A DNA stretch of 64,000 nucleotides from Actinomadura opuntiae (GCF_030283205.1 NZ_JASNWF010000014.1:1-64000); one strand, 5' to 3'. Positions 1 through 8,880 are shown, numbered from the stretch's first letter. Numbers and translations are program-made. Notes: generated by a model not told the origin, from the letters alone.

Positions 1-1
1 A

Positions 2-1903
2 TGCCGGGATCAGCGGTTCGGCAAGCTCCCACAACTCATCCGGCACGAGACGCAACGCAAGATCCGACGACACGATCCCGCATTATTCCGCAGGACGTAC
101 GCGGCCCACATGAGACACGTTCTAAGTCGGTTCCGTCAGTACGAGGTGCCGGTTGAGGGAGATGACTGGCGTCCCACGGTGTTGCTTCCTAAGAATCAGA
201 CGGCTATTTTTGAGGGTCGAGAAGAGCAGTTGCGCGAACTGCGTGATTGGTTCGACGATATCGGCTCTCGAGCTTGCAATATTTACGGCGAGGGTGGTAT
301 CGGAAAGACGACACTCACTCTCCATTTTCTCAATGCAATCCTGAATGCGGAGTCGCCGGCACCGAAATGGCGTCCGGAGGTAATATGCTTCTTTAGTGCG
401 AAGCAGACGCGCTGGGGGCCGGAGGGCCTCCAGGTTCTGCATGGCACGGTCCCTCCGGTTGAGGATGCAGTGCGCGAGCTGGTCTACTGCTACGAAGACC
501 GCGTTGACCCTGCTTTGTACGAGATGCCAGCGGAAAAGCTGATCAGCAAGGTGGCTGGCAGTCTACGCGAACTTGGGCTGAAGCGGGACGACATCTTGCT
601 CGTCCTAGACAACACCGAGACGCTCGCGTCTAGCGCAGCTGATGAGGAGCGGCTAGCCAAGGTGATCAATTCGATTGCCCGGCATCTTGCTCGTGTTTTG
701 ATCACCTCGCGGCGGCGCGAACAGTTGGAGGCCAACCCGATCCGTGTGCCTGGACTCTCCGAGTCCGAGGGCGTTGCCCTGCTGGAGCGGCTCGCGGATG
801 AATACGAGGCCACCCCGTTGAAGCAAACCGGCCGGCCTGGCAAGCGCAAGTTGGTGACGCGCTTCTCCGGGCGGCCGCTGCTCCTAGATGTTCTCGCCAG
901 ACTGATAGGCCGGTATCAATACTCGCTCGACAGTGCAACAAATGCTGTGATGCGGTTGGCCTCGGACGATCTCGGGGCTTTCCTTTACGACGATGTGTGG
1001 AAGCGACTGGATATCGAGGAGCGCACCGCTCTTCTGGTGATCGGCCAACTTGGAGACACGATCAGTGGGCGACTCGTTGAGTTTGTCTGCTCGGAACTCA
1101 AAATTCAACACTCGATTCTACTTGACACATACGAAAAGACGCGATTCGGTGCCCGCCATGATTACTCAACGTCGTACGACCTGGTAATCGAGCCTTCGGC
1201 CCGCGCGTTCCTGGCGAAGAAGTATAAGGACTGCTCGGCGGGTCAGCGCGACGCCATCAGTAAGGCCGTCACGGGCTCGATGCGCCGTCACCGCGAGATT
1301 CTCAGGGCGCACCAGTCTGTAGTCACCGATCGAGTGAGCAAGGCGTTCCGGAGTGACGCGGCCAAGGCCGCCAAGAATGCGGCCAGTTTCGGTGACTACG
1401 AGGACGCAGTTTTCTGGTACGAGCAGGCGATTGAAGCGGACGCAGGCAACGCGGCGCTGTTGGATCGGTTCGCGTTCTTCCTGGCAAACAAGAAGCATGA
1501 TCTTGATCGAGCCTACAAACTAGCTAAGCGGGCATGCGAACTGGATCCGGATGACGCGGATTCGCATTTTACTGCCGGACACATCGCGGCATCGCTCGGT
1601 GAAGTACTCCAAGCGGATAGATTCCTCCTGCGGGCCCAGGGGCTTGGGATCCCAGCGCATCGTTGCGCTCTCCAGCAAGCCAAGGTTCGAGTGGTAGAGC
1701 TTGAGAACCTGCACCGGTCTGGCCAACGCGGGACAGCCGACAACCTGTACAGACGTTATCGTAGTGAGATCGATAAGCTGCTCTTCGCCTCCCGCATTAA
1801 CGTGCCACACGGAGAACTGGACCGGAAGCACATGAGAGAACGCGACCGCGTCAAGAACCGCACTACGGAGATTGCACGGGTGCTAGGTTGGACATTGAGC
1901 TAG
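2..1903 (+). CDS. NB-ARC/TPR STAND-family ATPase, 5' end outside the window
   Basis: The reading frame is open from the left edge; the first in-frame ATG is at 110, but the 36 codons before it look coding, so I treat the gene as truncated by the window. Visible features, numbered from the ATG at 110: a P-loop (IYGEGGIGKTTL, about 58-69), a Walker B-like strand (ILLVLDNTETL, about 163-173), an ITSRR sensor segment, and a GRPLLLD segment in the place of the plant/animal GLPL motif. The C-terminal 170 residues carry tetratricopeptide-like helical pairs (DYEDAVFWYEQAIEADAGNAA, then DLDRAYKLAKRACELDPDDAD). STAND ATPases of this plan act as ligand-triggered oligomerising switches in regulation or antiviral defence. 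The effector domain would be in the missing N-terminus, so its output cannot be named. Codon use is visibly more AT-rich than in the chromosomal genes to the right, which fits acquired DNA. Confidence 0.8.
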   Translation, partial: CRDQRFGKLPQLIRHETQRKIRRHDPALFRRTYAAHMRHVLSRFRQYEVPVEGDDWRPTVLLPKNQTAIFEGREEQLRELRDWFDDIGSRACNIYGEGGIGKTTLTLHFLNAILNAESPAPKWRPEVICFFSAKQTRWGPEGLQVLHGTVPPVEDAVRELVYCYEDRVDPALYEMPAEKLISKVAGSLRELGLKRDDILLVLDNTETLASSAADEERLAKVINSIARHLARVLITSRRREQLEANPIRVPGLSESEGVALLERLADEYEATPLKQTGRPGKRKLVTRFSGRPLLLDVLARLIGRYQYSLDSATNAVMRLASDDLGAFLYDDVWKRLDIEERTALLVIGQLGDTISGRLVEFVCSELKIQHSILLDTYEKTRFGARHDYSTSYDLVIEPSARAFLAKKYKDCSAGQRDAISKAVTGSMRRHREILRAHQSVVTDRVSKAFRSDAAKAAKNAASFGDYEDAVFWYEQAIEADAGNAALLDRFAFFLANKKHDLDRAYKLAKRACELDPDDADSHFTAGHIAASLGEVLQADRFLLRAQGLGIPAHRCALQQAKVRVVELENLHRSGQRGTADNLYRRYRSEIDKLLFASRINVPHGELDRKHMRERDRVKNRTTEIARVLGWTLS

Positions 1904-2304
1904 TTTTGCTTAATCGTTAGCTCATGCTGCCGATATGTGGTGCTTCGTCGACGAAGCGATGAGCCGTCCAGTTGGCATGCTAAACGTTTGGCTGCTGCGG
2001 TTCCCGCGTCCTGGGTTCGATTTGTTGAAGGTGGACGTCGCGGGACCGAGGCATCGGTATTGGCCTCGGTAGATCTGGCGGAGTGGCGGCTGCGGGCGAT
2101 TCGGGGCCGAGGCGACGGTGCCGTTGACCTCGCGTCCCGCCATCATGACTGGGAGCCGGGTGCTGGCGACGGGATATGAGCTTGCGCTCTTCGACGGGCT
2201 GAACCCCTTCGACGCGCGCGAGGAAGAGTCCGAGCTTCGCGGACGGGCGTCCATGCCGACCAACTACCGCCCGTATCGGTGGGCGGTGGGGCTGGCCTGG
2301 CGGT
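1904..2304. other. intergenic stretch with a possible decayed reading frame
   Basis: About 400 bases separate the convergent STAND genes. One plus-strand frame from the ATG at 1935 reads protein-like for 45 codons, meets a stop, and stays protein-like in the same frame from about 2118 to 2300 (TGYELALFDGLNPFDAREE). There is no good ribosome-binding site and I recognise no family. It may be the relic of a small gene, or simply chance in GC-rich DNA. I see no RNA gene or clear terminator here. Confidence 0.3.
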
Positions 2305-5300
2305 TTAGAGGTTCAGCTCGCCCTCCACGAGTGCCAGTACGCCGGGATGGTTGTTGCGCAGGTAGCGGGCGATCCACTGACCGTCTGTGTCGGGCAGGCC
2401 CAGGGGGACTGTGTCGATCAGGCGGCGCAACAGCATGAGCGGAAGCAGAGCGTTCAGTGCCACGTAGTCGACGTCGCCGTAGCCCTCCAGTAGCGGTTCA
2501 GCCGATCCGCCGTGTGGGAGGTCTACGGCAAGGGCCCAGGCCAGGTCGAGCATCGGCGGGCCCTGCTCGGTGGCACCGGGGTCCAGGACGCCGGTGAGGG
2601 TGTCGCCGTCGAACAGCGCGTTATGGCCGACGGCGAGGTCCCCGTGGATGGGTGTCATTGGCATCGCGTCACAGGCGTCGCTGAAACGTTGGGCGAGGGC
2701 CGGGTAGGTGCGGGGGACAGCACGACGTGCCCCGCCGAGCAGGACGCCGACCGCGCCGGGATCATCTAGGCGCAGGCCGGCGGCCGGGCTGTGGGAGTGC
2801 CACGCGCGCAACGTGCGTCCGAGTGCGCGTTGCTGCTCGACGGTCGGGTGGTTGCTGTGCGTTCCTGGGAGCCGTTCGAGGATGGCCCACCAGGTGCCGC
2901 CAGGGTCGGTGCCGTGGTCGAGGAGGCGCGGGACCGGAATGCCGGTCGCGGCGCGGAGCTGCTCCAGGTGCAGGGCGGTCTCTAGTCGCTCGTGGGCGCG
3001 GTGTTGGAGTTTGATGACGGTGCGTTCCCCGAAGATGATCCCGTCGTCGCCGACTTGCTGGACGGGTGACCCATCGAATGCCGGAGAGGCGGACGCAGAC
3101 CGCGCAGCGCGATCGAGGGCGTCGTTGGGGAGCCGGTCGGTAGGAATGAACGCCTTTCGGTCAGCCACGTCGAGCGGTGCGCACAGACTGCGGTGCAGGC
3201 GCCGAAGCCGGTCTAGGGGCTCCTTCCAGCGCTGTAGAGCGGTGTCGGTACCGTCCAGTAACCGCAAGCCCGCCCCCTCTGGGGCAGGGAGGCCGGCCCA
3301 CCAGCTGGTCACCTGAACCCAGACGGGTAGGCACTCGGGCTGTGGGCCTTGGACGGACGCGGCGAGTCGGGTAGCGATGGCGGCGGCTTGGTCGATGCGT
3401 CCGTCGGCGGCGTACTGCAGCACCCGGATGGCTTCCGCTGGGGTCAGTTCGCCGGTGGCGCCGAGCTCTTCGTATTGACGGGCTGCGGCGTCCAAGAGGT
3501 CGGCAGCCTGGCCGTGCTCGCCGCGGAGGGCGTGGGCCATGGAGGCGGCCAGGTCGCACTGCGCCACACCGATCAGTTCCCCGACGGCGGAGTTGAGGTC
3601 GCGGGCCCGGGGGACGAGGGCGAGGGTGCGGTCGGGGTCGTACCACATCAGTGCGAGGGCCAGGTGCCGCAGGGCGCGGGCTTCCCACAGCGGTGTTCCC
3701 GCACCTTGGGCGGCTTCCAGCGTGGTCTCGAAGAGACGGACGGCATCGGCGAAGCGGGCATTGTGGATATAGGTGTGGCCGAGCATGTCGGCGACACGGA
3801 TGCGGTCGAGTCCTTCGTCGGTGGCCTTGTCCATCAGGTCGGCGACCTGCCGGTAGTCACCGCGGCGTAGCGCGTTGTCGGCCAGGCCGAACAGAGCACT
3901 CGCTCCGATCAGCGAGCCGTCGGCCGCGATCGCCGACAGGTGCTCGATCGCCTCGTCCAGCCGCCCGGCGACGTGGGCGCGGGTACCCAGCTCCCAGCGG
4001 TAGTAATCGGCGAACGGGTCAGCGGACTCGGGCGTCGCATGCTCGCCGACCAGCCCATACATCGCCTGATAGCGGTCCTCAGCGTTGAGGTCGCCGCGGG
4101 TGGTCAGCCGGGCGACGGCGGACAGGCGCCTCAGCTCGGGAACCGCCTCCGGTGCGGGAAGGGACGCTAGGACCTGCCAGTGGCCGGCGACGCTCAGGCT
4201 GTAGGCGAGGTCGGCCAGCACTGGCGGTAGTACGCGGTGCTCGATCGAGGCACGCAATAGCAGCAGGAACGCGGCAACGGTCTGGCGGCTCCGCTCGGCC
4301 AGCGATGCCGACTCTTCCTCGTCCCAGATCGACAGCGCGACCTTCGCGAGGTGGCTGATGGCGCGCTCCAGATGTTCGCGGCGCTCGCCGAGCGTCCATC
4401 CGTCAGGGGTGTGGGCGTCGCAGTCCAGGACGCTGCGGCGCAGGTTCTCGTGCAGCCGGTAGGCAGGCCACACCGACTCCTCATGGCGGACGAACGGGCG
4501 CGAGATGAACGCGTCGATACGCCGGCGGCGGATGCCCGGGAGCATCGCCTGCAGCAGATCCGCATCGAAGGTTTCGAGTAGCGCGGCGGCACGCAAGAGG
4601 TCACGGTCGGTCTCCGACAGGTCCCGCATTGTCCGCAACACCAGTTCGGGGAACCCGAGCCCGAACACCTCCGGAGGCGGCGTCTCGCCGCGGGCGAGGT
4701 ACTGCGCGTAGAGGCTCGCCGAGAGGTCGAGATACAGCGGGGACCCGGCGGATCCGGCGATCATCCGGTCCCGCACGGCCTCGTCGATCGCGGGACGGTC
4801 CTCCACGGTCAGCCGGGACGTCAGATACTCGTTCGCGGCCACGGGGTCGAAGCCGTCCAGCCTGACCTGGACGGGCCCGGCGAGTTCGGGCCAGCGGTGG
4901 GCGCCACCGTAGGTCAACCCAAGGGAGCGGACCGGGTCGTGCCAGCCCAGCGGCAACCGGCTGGCCGCCAGGAACGCCACGTTCGGCATCAGGTAGACCA
5001 GCCGCGACACCAGGTCCTCCAGGCCGCCGCGCTCGGACGGCAGTCCTTGGACGATCTCCAGCGTGTCGAGTACGCACACTGCGAGCGCGGGCCTCTTGGC
5101 GCGGGCACGTTCCAGGTCGGCCGACAGCAAGACGGGCATGTAGCCGAGCATCCGGTCAGGGTCGGGCTCATCCAGGATGGGGTCGAGCGCGGGCAGCTCG
5201 TTGCGCAGTGACTTCAGCCTGGCCTTCTGCGCGACGGTGCGTCCGAGCTTGTCGAGGACCTGGTAGGTAACGCTGATCGCGCCGAATCCGCCGAGGAGCT

Positions 5301-5805
5301 GGTCGACGGTCCCGCTGACCTGGTCCGCTGCGCGCCGTCCGTCTGCCGACCCTTTGCCGAGAAAGGCTGCGAGCGACTCACCTGGATGCTTGCGCTCCCA
5401 ATAGAGGGCCAACGCGACGTCGAACGCCGGCCAGCTACGCGCCAGACGCCCCAGCCCAGCGCGGACGCGCAACAGCAGCGACTCGAAACTGGAGGTGTCG
5501 GGGTCCGCGAAATCCAGCACGGCGCAGGCGCGGTTCTTCGGAAGCCCGTCCAACTCTCCCTGAATCGCCAGGTCAGCGACGTGCCGCGTCAGGGTGGACT
5601 TGCCAATGCCGCCCTCACCGGCCACCGCGAGAATGTTGACCGCAGGCCGCTGGAAGTCCATCAGCGCCGGGACGGGCCACTCACGTGCGGAGTGCTCGAC
5701 CAACCAGCGATGACACCGCTCGATCTGCGCTTCCCTGTTCGTGAACACCTCATTGGTGGCAAACGGAGCGTTAGGCCCATAGCCGAAGAACTGGTCGATG
5801 CTCAC
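2305..5805 (-). CDS. STAND ATPase fused to helical repeats and an APH-like kinase domain
   Basis: A 1,166-residue protein with three parts. Residues about 20-400 are an NB-ARC/AAA-type module: P-loop AVAGEGGIGKSTLTRH near residue 60, Walker B-like strand LAVCVLDTLEIVQ near 245, and an AASRLP sensor segment. Residues about 470-850 are alpha-helical and TPR-like. The last 260 residues resemble aminoglycoside phosphotransferase/choline kinase folds, with the catalytic loop HGDLAVGHNALF near residue 1053 and the metal-binding VLDPG near 1073. In that fold the Asp of HGDxxxxN is the catalytic base and the second Asp binds magnesium, so both key positions are present. The start is GTG without a strong Shine-Dalgarno. 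I know of no named system with this fusion. It could be a signal-responsive kinase switch in defence or in specialised regulation; function is not assigned. Confidence 0.8.
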   Translation of the reverse strand: MSIDQFFGYGPNAPFATNEVFTNREAQIERCHRWLVEHSAREWPVPALMDFQRPAVNILAVAGEGGIGKSTLTRHVADLAIQGELDGLPKNRACAVLDFADPDTSSFESLLLRVRAGLGRLARSWPAFDVALALYWERKHPGESLAAFLGKGSADGRRAADQVSGTVDQLLGGFGAISVTYQVLDKLGRTVAQKARLKSLRNELPALDPILDEPDPDRMLGYMPVLLSADLERARAKRPALAVCVLDTLEIVQGLPSERGGLEDLVSRLVYLMPNVAFLAASRLPLGWHDPVRSLGLTYGGAHRWPELAGPVQVRLDGFDPVAANEYLTSRLTVEDRPAIDEAVRDRMIAGSAGSPLYLDLSASLYAQYLARGETPPPEVFGLGFPELVLRTMRDLSETDRDLLRAAALLETFDADLLQAMLPGIRRRRIDAFISRPFVRHEESVWPAYRLHENLRRSVLDCDAHTPDGWTLGERREHLERAISHLAKVALSIWDEEESASLAERSRQTVAAFLLLLRASIEHRVLPPVLADLAYSLSVAGHWQVLASLPAPEAVPELRRLSAVARLTTRGDLNAEDRYQAMYGLVGEHATPESADPFADYYRWELGTRAHVAGRLDEAIEHLSAIAADGSLIGASALFGLADNALRRGDYRQVADLMDKATDEGLDRIRVADMLGHTYIHNARFADAVRLFETTLEAAQGAGTPLWEARALRHLALALMWYDPDRTLALVPRARDLNSAVGELIGVAQCDLAASMAHALRGEHGQAADLLDAAARQYEELGATGELTPAEAIRVLQYAADGRIDQAAAIATRLAASVQGPQPECLPVWVQVTSWWAGLPAPEGAGLRLLDGTDTALQRWKEPLDRLRRLHRSLCAPLDVADRKAFIPTDRLPNDALDRAARSASASPAFDGSPVQQVGDDGIIFGERTVIKLQHRAHERLETALHLEQLRAATGIPVPRLLDHGTDPGGTWWAILERLPGTHSNHPTVEQQRALGRTLRAWHSHSPAAGLRLDDPGAVGVLLGGARRAVPRTYPALAQRFSDACDAMPMTPIHGDLAVGHNALFDGDTLTGVLDPGATEQGPPMLDLAWALAVDLPHGGSAEPLLEGYGDVDYVALNALLPLMLLRRLIDTVPLGLPDTDGQWIARYLRNNHPGVLALVEGELNL

Positions 5806-6087
5806 CGGAACACCCGATCACACAGGACCACCCGATGACAACGCGCCCGCAGTCTGCCTCTCGCCCGGGTCGTCGCAAGCCGAGCCCTCGCCGGGTGTCG
5901 ACCGGCCTCGTGTGCTGGAGCGTTTTCGATCGAGAAAGACATCCTGAAGGACGAGTTCGAGCCTGTCTGGATCACCGGAGTCATGCACAGCTGCGAACCG
6001 GCGTTGCTCACGCCCTCGTATGCCGCCAAGTAGAGGAAGCTACGCACGCCTTCGGGCGCGAGTGGGCCAAATGACAGGTCACTCTGC

Positions 6088-6294
6088 CTATCGCTGAGCG
6101 ATGAAGTCGAGCTCGTTCCTCTTCGCCCTGGCGACGAAGTCGGCGAAGCTGCCGATGGAAAGCGAGAGGTGCCCGCTGTCCGGGTCCTTGCTGTCTCGTA
6201 GGCCGATGGTGTCGTCGAACTGGGCGACCTCCACGCACTGGCCGCTCGTCCCATCGCTGGACCGGCTGCTTTTACGCCATCGGGGGGAAGTCAC
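6088..6294 (-). CDS. DUF397 protein
   Basis: A 68-residue protein starting WRKSSRSSDGTSGQCVEVAQ and containing the VGLRDSKDPD-like segment (here IGLRDSKDPDSGHL) that defines DUF397. Its ATG overlaps the stop of the upstream XRE gene by four bases, so the two are translationally coupled. In Streptomyces and relatives, DUF397 proteins are nearly always encoded beside an XRE-DUF5753 regulator, in whiJ/abaA-like clusters that affect development and antibiotic production; some pairs have been proposed to behave as toxin-antitoxin-like units. Assignment to the family is clear. The molecular activity is not known from sequence. Confidence 0.85.
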   Translation of the reverse strand: MTSPRWRKSSRSSDGTSGQCVEVAQFDDTIGLRDSKDPDSGHLSLSIGSFADFVARAKRNELDFIAQR

Positions 6295-7100
6295 GTCATG
6301 GTCTCCATCAGTTGCTTGATCAGGCTTCGACTGGAGTCTACGGGGAGAGCAACCGCACCAATACGGTCGAATCTCTCCAGCAGTCCGTCGACTTCGGCGA
6401 CCTCCGGGACGAGTCGTCCTCCGGTGGGCGCCTCGACGTAGCCGACCTGGCCCTCCTTGACCTTGATGACTTTGAACGGCCCGTCAAGGCCGGCGTTGGC
6501 GCCCGCTGTATTCGGGACGATCCGAAGCATCACGTTCGGCAACTCGGACACCTCGAGGAGCTTCGCGAGCTGCTCCCGCATGACCGTCTTGCCGCCCACC
6601 AGGCAAGCCATGGCCGTCTCCGCCAGCAGCACCCATAGGTCAGCCGGGCTTTCCTTGGTGAGAATCTGCTGTCGCGCCATCCGTGCCTCTACCAGGGCAT
6701 CGATCCCCGGCTCCCGTCCTTCGACCAGGAGAGCGCGCGCGTAGGCGGGCGTCTGCAAGAGCGCGGGGATCAGCTGGCCGCTGTAGATCCTGAGGACGGT
6801 CGCGCGTCCCTCGGAGTCGGTGAAGGTCTTGAACCAGTTCGGATCGTGTCCGAGCCGCGCGTACCAGAGCATGATCGTAAACATGCCGCCGGTGTTCCAC
6901 TCCGCGTCGAGGACGGACGCCTGGCCATCGGTCAGCTTCGCCTCGCAGTTCTCCAGTCTGGAAATCGAGGAACGAGAGCAGTTGAGGAGCTCGGCCAGGG
7001 CGTGGCCTGACATGCCGTGTTGCATGCGCTGAAACCGCAGGTGGTAGGCCATCCACGCCCACATCGACGATCGCGGGTCGGGGGCCTCGTTGATGTGCAT
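6291..7100 (-). CDS. XRE-family regulator with DUF5753 domain
   Basis: A 269-residue DNA-binding protein. Residues about 15-65 form an XRE helix-turn-helix (MSGHALAELLNCSRSSISRL places the recognition helix). Residues about 85-265 are the DUF5753 ligand-binding-like domain, starting WFKTFTDSEGRATVLRIYSG and including LIPALLQTPAYARAL. The family is abundant in Streptomyces and Actinomadura, usually with a DUF397 partner as here. It is divergently transcribed from the small gene at 7222, with a 121-base intergenic region that presumably holds both promoters and its operator. The role is probably autoregulation of the cluster and control of the neighbouring anti-sigma-like ATPase (inference). 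Confidence 0.9.
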   Translation of the reverse strand: MHINEAPDPRSSMWAWMAYHLRFQRMQHGMSGHALAELLNCSRSSISRLENCEAKLTDGQASVLDAEWNTGGMFTIMLWYARLGHDPNWFKTFTDSEGRATVLRIYSGQLIPALLQTPAYARALLVEGREPGIDALVEARMARQQILTKESPADLWVLLAETAMACLVGGKTVMREQLAKLLEVSELPNVMLRIVPNTAGANAGLDGPFKVIKVKEGQVGYVEAPTGGRLVPEVAEVDGLLERFDRIGAVALPVDSSRSLIKQLMETMT

Positions 7101-7221
7101 GAAGCGTCCGTCCGTCGGTTGAATTCCCAGACGTTCCAGGGAACGGCGACACAGTAACTCTCTAGGAGCACGCTTGTCGCGAGAACTGCGAGGTCAGAGC
7201 GGCAGAACAGGGAAACAGCAT

Positions 7222-7503
7222 ATGCCGGACAATTTGGAACAAGAACTGCATCTAAGGCGGCGTCATCACCTCCTGATCTGGCTGGCGGACCAATTGCCGC
7301 ACCACGAAGTGCGCCCTGAAGTCCTCGGTGTCGGCGAGAAGGCCGTCCTGCGCGTCACGAACCACCGCACGCGAAGGATCCACTTCGTTGCGTGCATCCC
7401 CGCACCTCAGGCCGGTACGTGGGCATGGGTGTGGTCCTTCGACTGGGCCCTGATCACCGACCCTCGCGCCGTCCCAGCGATCGCCAAGGCGGTGACCCGA
7501 TGA
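7222..7503 (+). CDS. small hypothetical protein of the XRE/DUF397 cluster
   Basis: A 93-residue protein starting MPDNLEQELHLRRRHHLL. The frame is open further upstream, to an ATG at 7174, but the ATG at 7222 gives a conventional N-terminus, and nothing before it looks conserved. It is basic at the N-terminus and rich in Trp near the C-terminus (GTWAWVWSFDWALI). Its TGA overlaps the ATG of the HATPase gene (ATGA at 7500-7503), so the two are co-translated. Short proteins of this type occur just before the ATP-binding protein in many actinobacterial regulatory clusters. I do not recognise a named family. Confidence 0.7.
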   Translation: MPDNLEQELHLRRRHHLLIWLADQLPHHEVRPEVLGVGEKAVLRVTNHRTRRIHFVACIPAPQAGTWAWVWSFDWALITDPRAVPAIAKAVTR

Positions 7504-7886
7504 CGACATGGATCATCCTCGGCCGCACGACCCTGCCCGCGATACCCAAGAGCGTCGGCGAAGCCCGCCGGTTCGCCGCCGCGGTACTGGGCGGCAGCGA
7601 GCACACGGCCACGGCACAACTGCTGATCTCCGAAGCCTGCACCAACAGCGTGAAGCACTCCGAGTCGCGCCACGGCGGCTCGTTCAACATCACGCTGTAC
7701 GACTGCGGGGGCTGCTTGCGCTGCGAGGTCATCGACGCAGGCGCCGCCAGCACCCCGACTCGCCGTAACGGCACCGAACTCCGCGACCATGGTCACGGTC
7801 TCGTCCTCATCGAGGCCCTCGCTGCCCGCTCCGGCTACGACACGGACAGCTCCGGTCGACTGACCACCTGGTTCGAGCTCACCTGA
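7500..7886 (+). CDS. HATPase_c domain, anti-sigma regulatory-type ATP-binding protein
   Basis: A 128-residue single-domain GHKL ATPase of the SpoIIAB/RsbW type. The N box is visible as LLISEACTNSVKHSES (Glu and Asn about 42-47), the G1 box as CEVIDAGAAS, and the G2 region as GHGLVLIEALAARSG. Such stand-alone domains bind ATP and act as serine kinases or anti-sigma factors. In actinobacteria they often form part of XRE/DUF397 clusters like this one. The start overlaps the stop of the preceding gene (ATGA), so the two are translationally coupled. The partner sigma factor or anti-anti-sigma protein is not in the window. Confidence 0.85.
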   Translation: MTTWIILGRTTLPAIPKSVGEARRFAAAVLGGSEHTATAQLLISEACTNSVKHSESRHGGSFNITLYDCGGCLRCEVIDAGAASTPTRRNGTELRDHGHGLVLIEALAARSGYDTDSSGRLTTWFELT

Positions 7887-8324
7887 CGTTCCCGCCCCGC
7901 GCCAACGCTCCCGCCTGCGTGAGCCTCAAAACGCGAATGGTGCGGGCAGCCGGACGGCTGCTTGAGGGGAGACGGCGTGGCGGCCATCAGATGGAGTTAC
8001 GCCAGAACGTGACTGTCTGCCCATGTGCCCCGGGCAGCGGTCATGAGCTCATGACGAGCCTTGCCGTCGGCCCGTCGCCAATGCCATCGCGCGCCCTGGC
8101 TGGGGCGCCCCGCTCATCAGCGAAGAGCCTGCCGACATCGTGATCCACGATGCCCGTGGCCTTCCTCCTGTACCCGTTGCTGCGGACATCGTCTCGCGAG
8201 GCTGCCAGCCGATGATCACGACTTTGGATTCGACGGCTGCGAGAGCATCACAAGGCTCGGGCTCCGCCTCGTGATGGGGAGGGATTTCGAGTGCCGCCTG
8301 TCGACAGCGAGGGATGCGTCCCCG

Positions 8325-8457
8325 CTTGTCCGCCGCTCGTCCGGCGCGGTCCCGTGCTCGTCCGCGTTGGTCCTCGGCTTGTCCGGCACTCGTCCGCGCT
8401 TGTCCGCCGCTTGTCCGCGCGGACGACGGCGGACGGGTTGCGGACGGACCGTCCGCC
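8325..8457. repeat. helically phased short repeats and inverted repeats, candidate oriT
   Basis: The motif CTYGTCCG occurs exactly at 8325, 8336, 8357, 8378, 8389, 8399 and 8410, with degenerate copies near 8347 and 8367. That is a period of 10-11 bases (one helical turn) over about 93 bp. The last copy runs into the 12-base palindrome GTCCGCGCGGAC (8413-8424). A perfect 9-base inverted repeat follows: GGCGGACGG (8428-8436) and CCGTCCGCC (8449-8457) with a 12-base spacer. The spacing is not a multiple of three and no protein explains it, so the repeat acts at DNA level. Iterons for a replication initiator, binding sites for a relaxosome accessory protein, and oriT are the plausible roles; location upstream of mobC favours oriT. 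Confidence 0.6.
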
Positions 8458-8843
8458 ACACACCGGACGAAGCCGGGACGGGGCTCGGGGGTCGTTGGTG
8501 CAGCATCGACGCCTGACGCAAGAGTTGCCCAGTGGGGCTCATCATCGGCGGCATCTTGTACGCGAGCCACCCTCGCACCCAATCGCCGCCGCGAGACCGG
8601 CATCGGTTCGCCGCTCGAACCTGCCGTGAGCGACCGGTCGACCTCCAAAGAAATCTCGAGGGAGGTAAGTGTCGCGGAGACTCTCTGCACACGAAGTTCT
8701 ATAGCGTGACTCCTGTCAATTGAAGGTCGGAACTGTCCGGTACTCAACGACACCGTACGGCCCGAATAAACGCCCTGCGACTGAACGTGGCATCGGTCGG
8801 CAGAATCGTCGACGACCCTACTTAGAGGCTGCAAGGTAGGACC

Positions 8844-8880
8844 GTGTCGCGACACGCAATGGACCCGCGGCGGGTCCATT
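8844..8880. promoter_or_regulatory. two adjacent palindromes upstream of mobC
   Basis: GTGTCGCGACAC at 8844-8855 is a perfect 12-base palindrome. Two bases later, 8858-8880 is a palindrome with 11-base arms (AATGGACCCGC and GCGGGTCCATT) around a single G. They lie 37 bases before the mobC start. There is no T-run, so a simple terminator is unlikely. They could be the operator where a mobilization protein represses its own operon, the nick-proximal hairpin of oriT, or both. Confidence 0.6.

Noticed and set aside
8325..8457. Repeat array as a CRISPR
   Set aside because: Units are only 8-12 bases with no spacers of 25-40 bases and no cas genes nearby.
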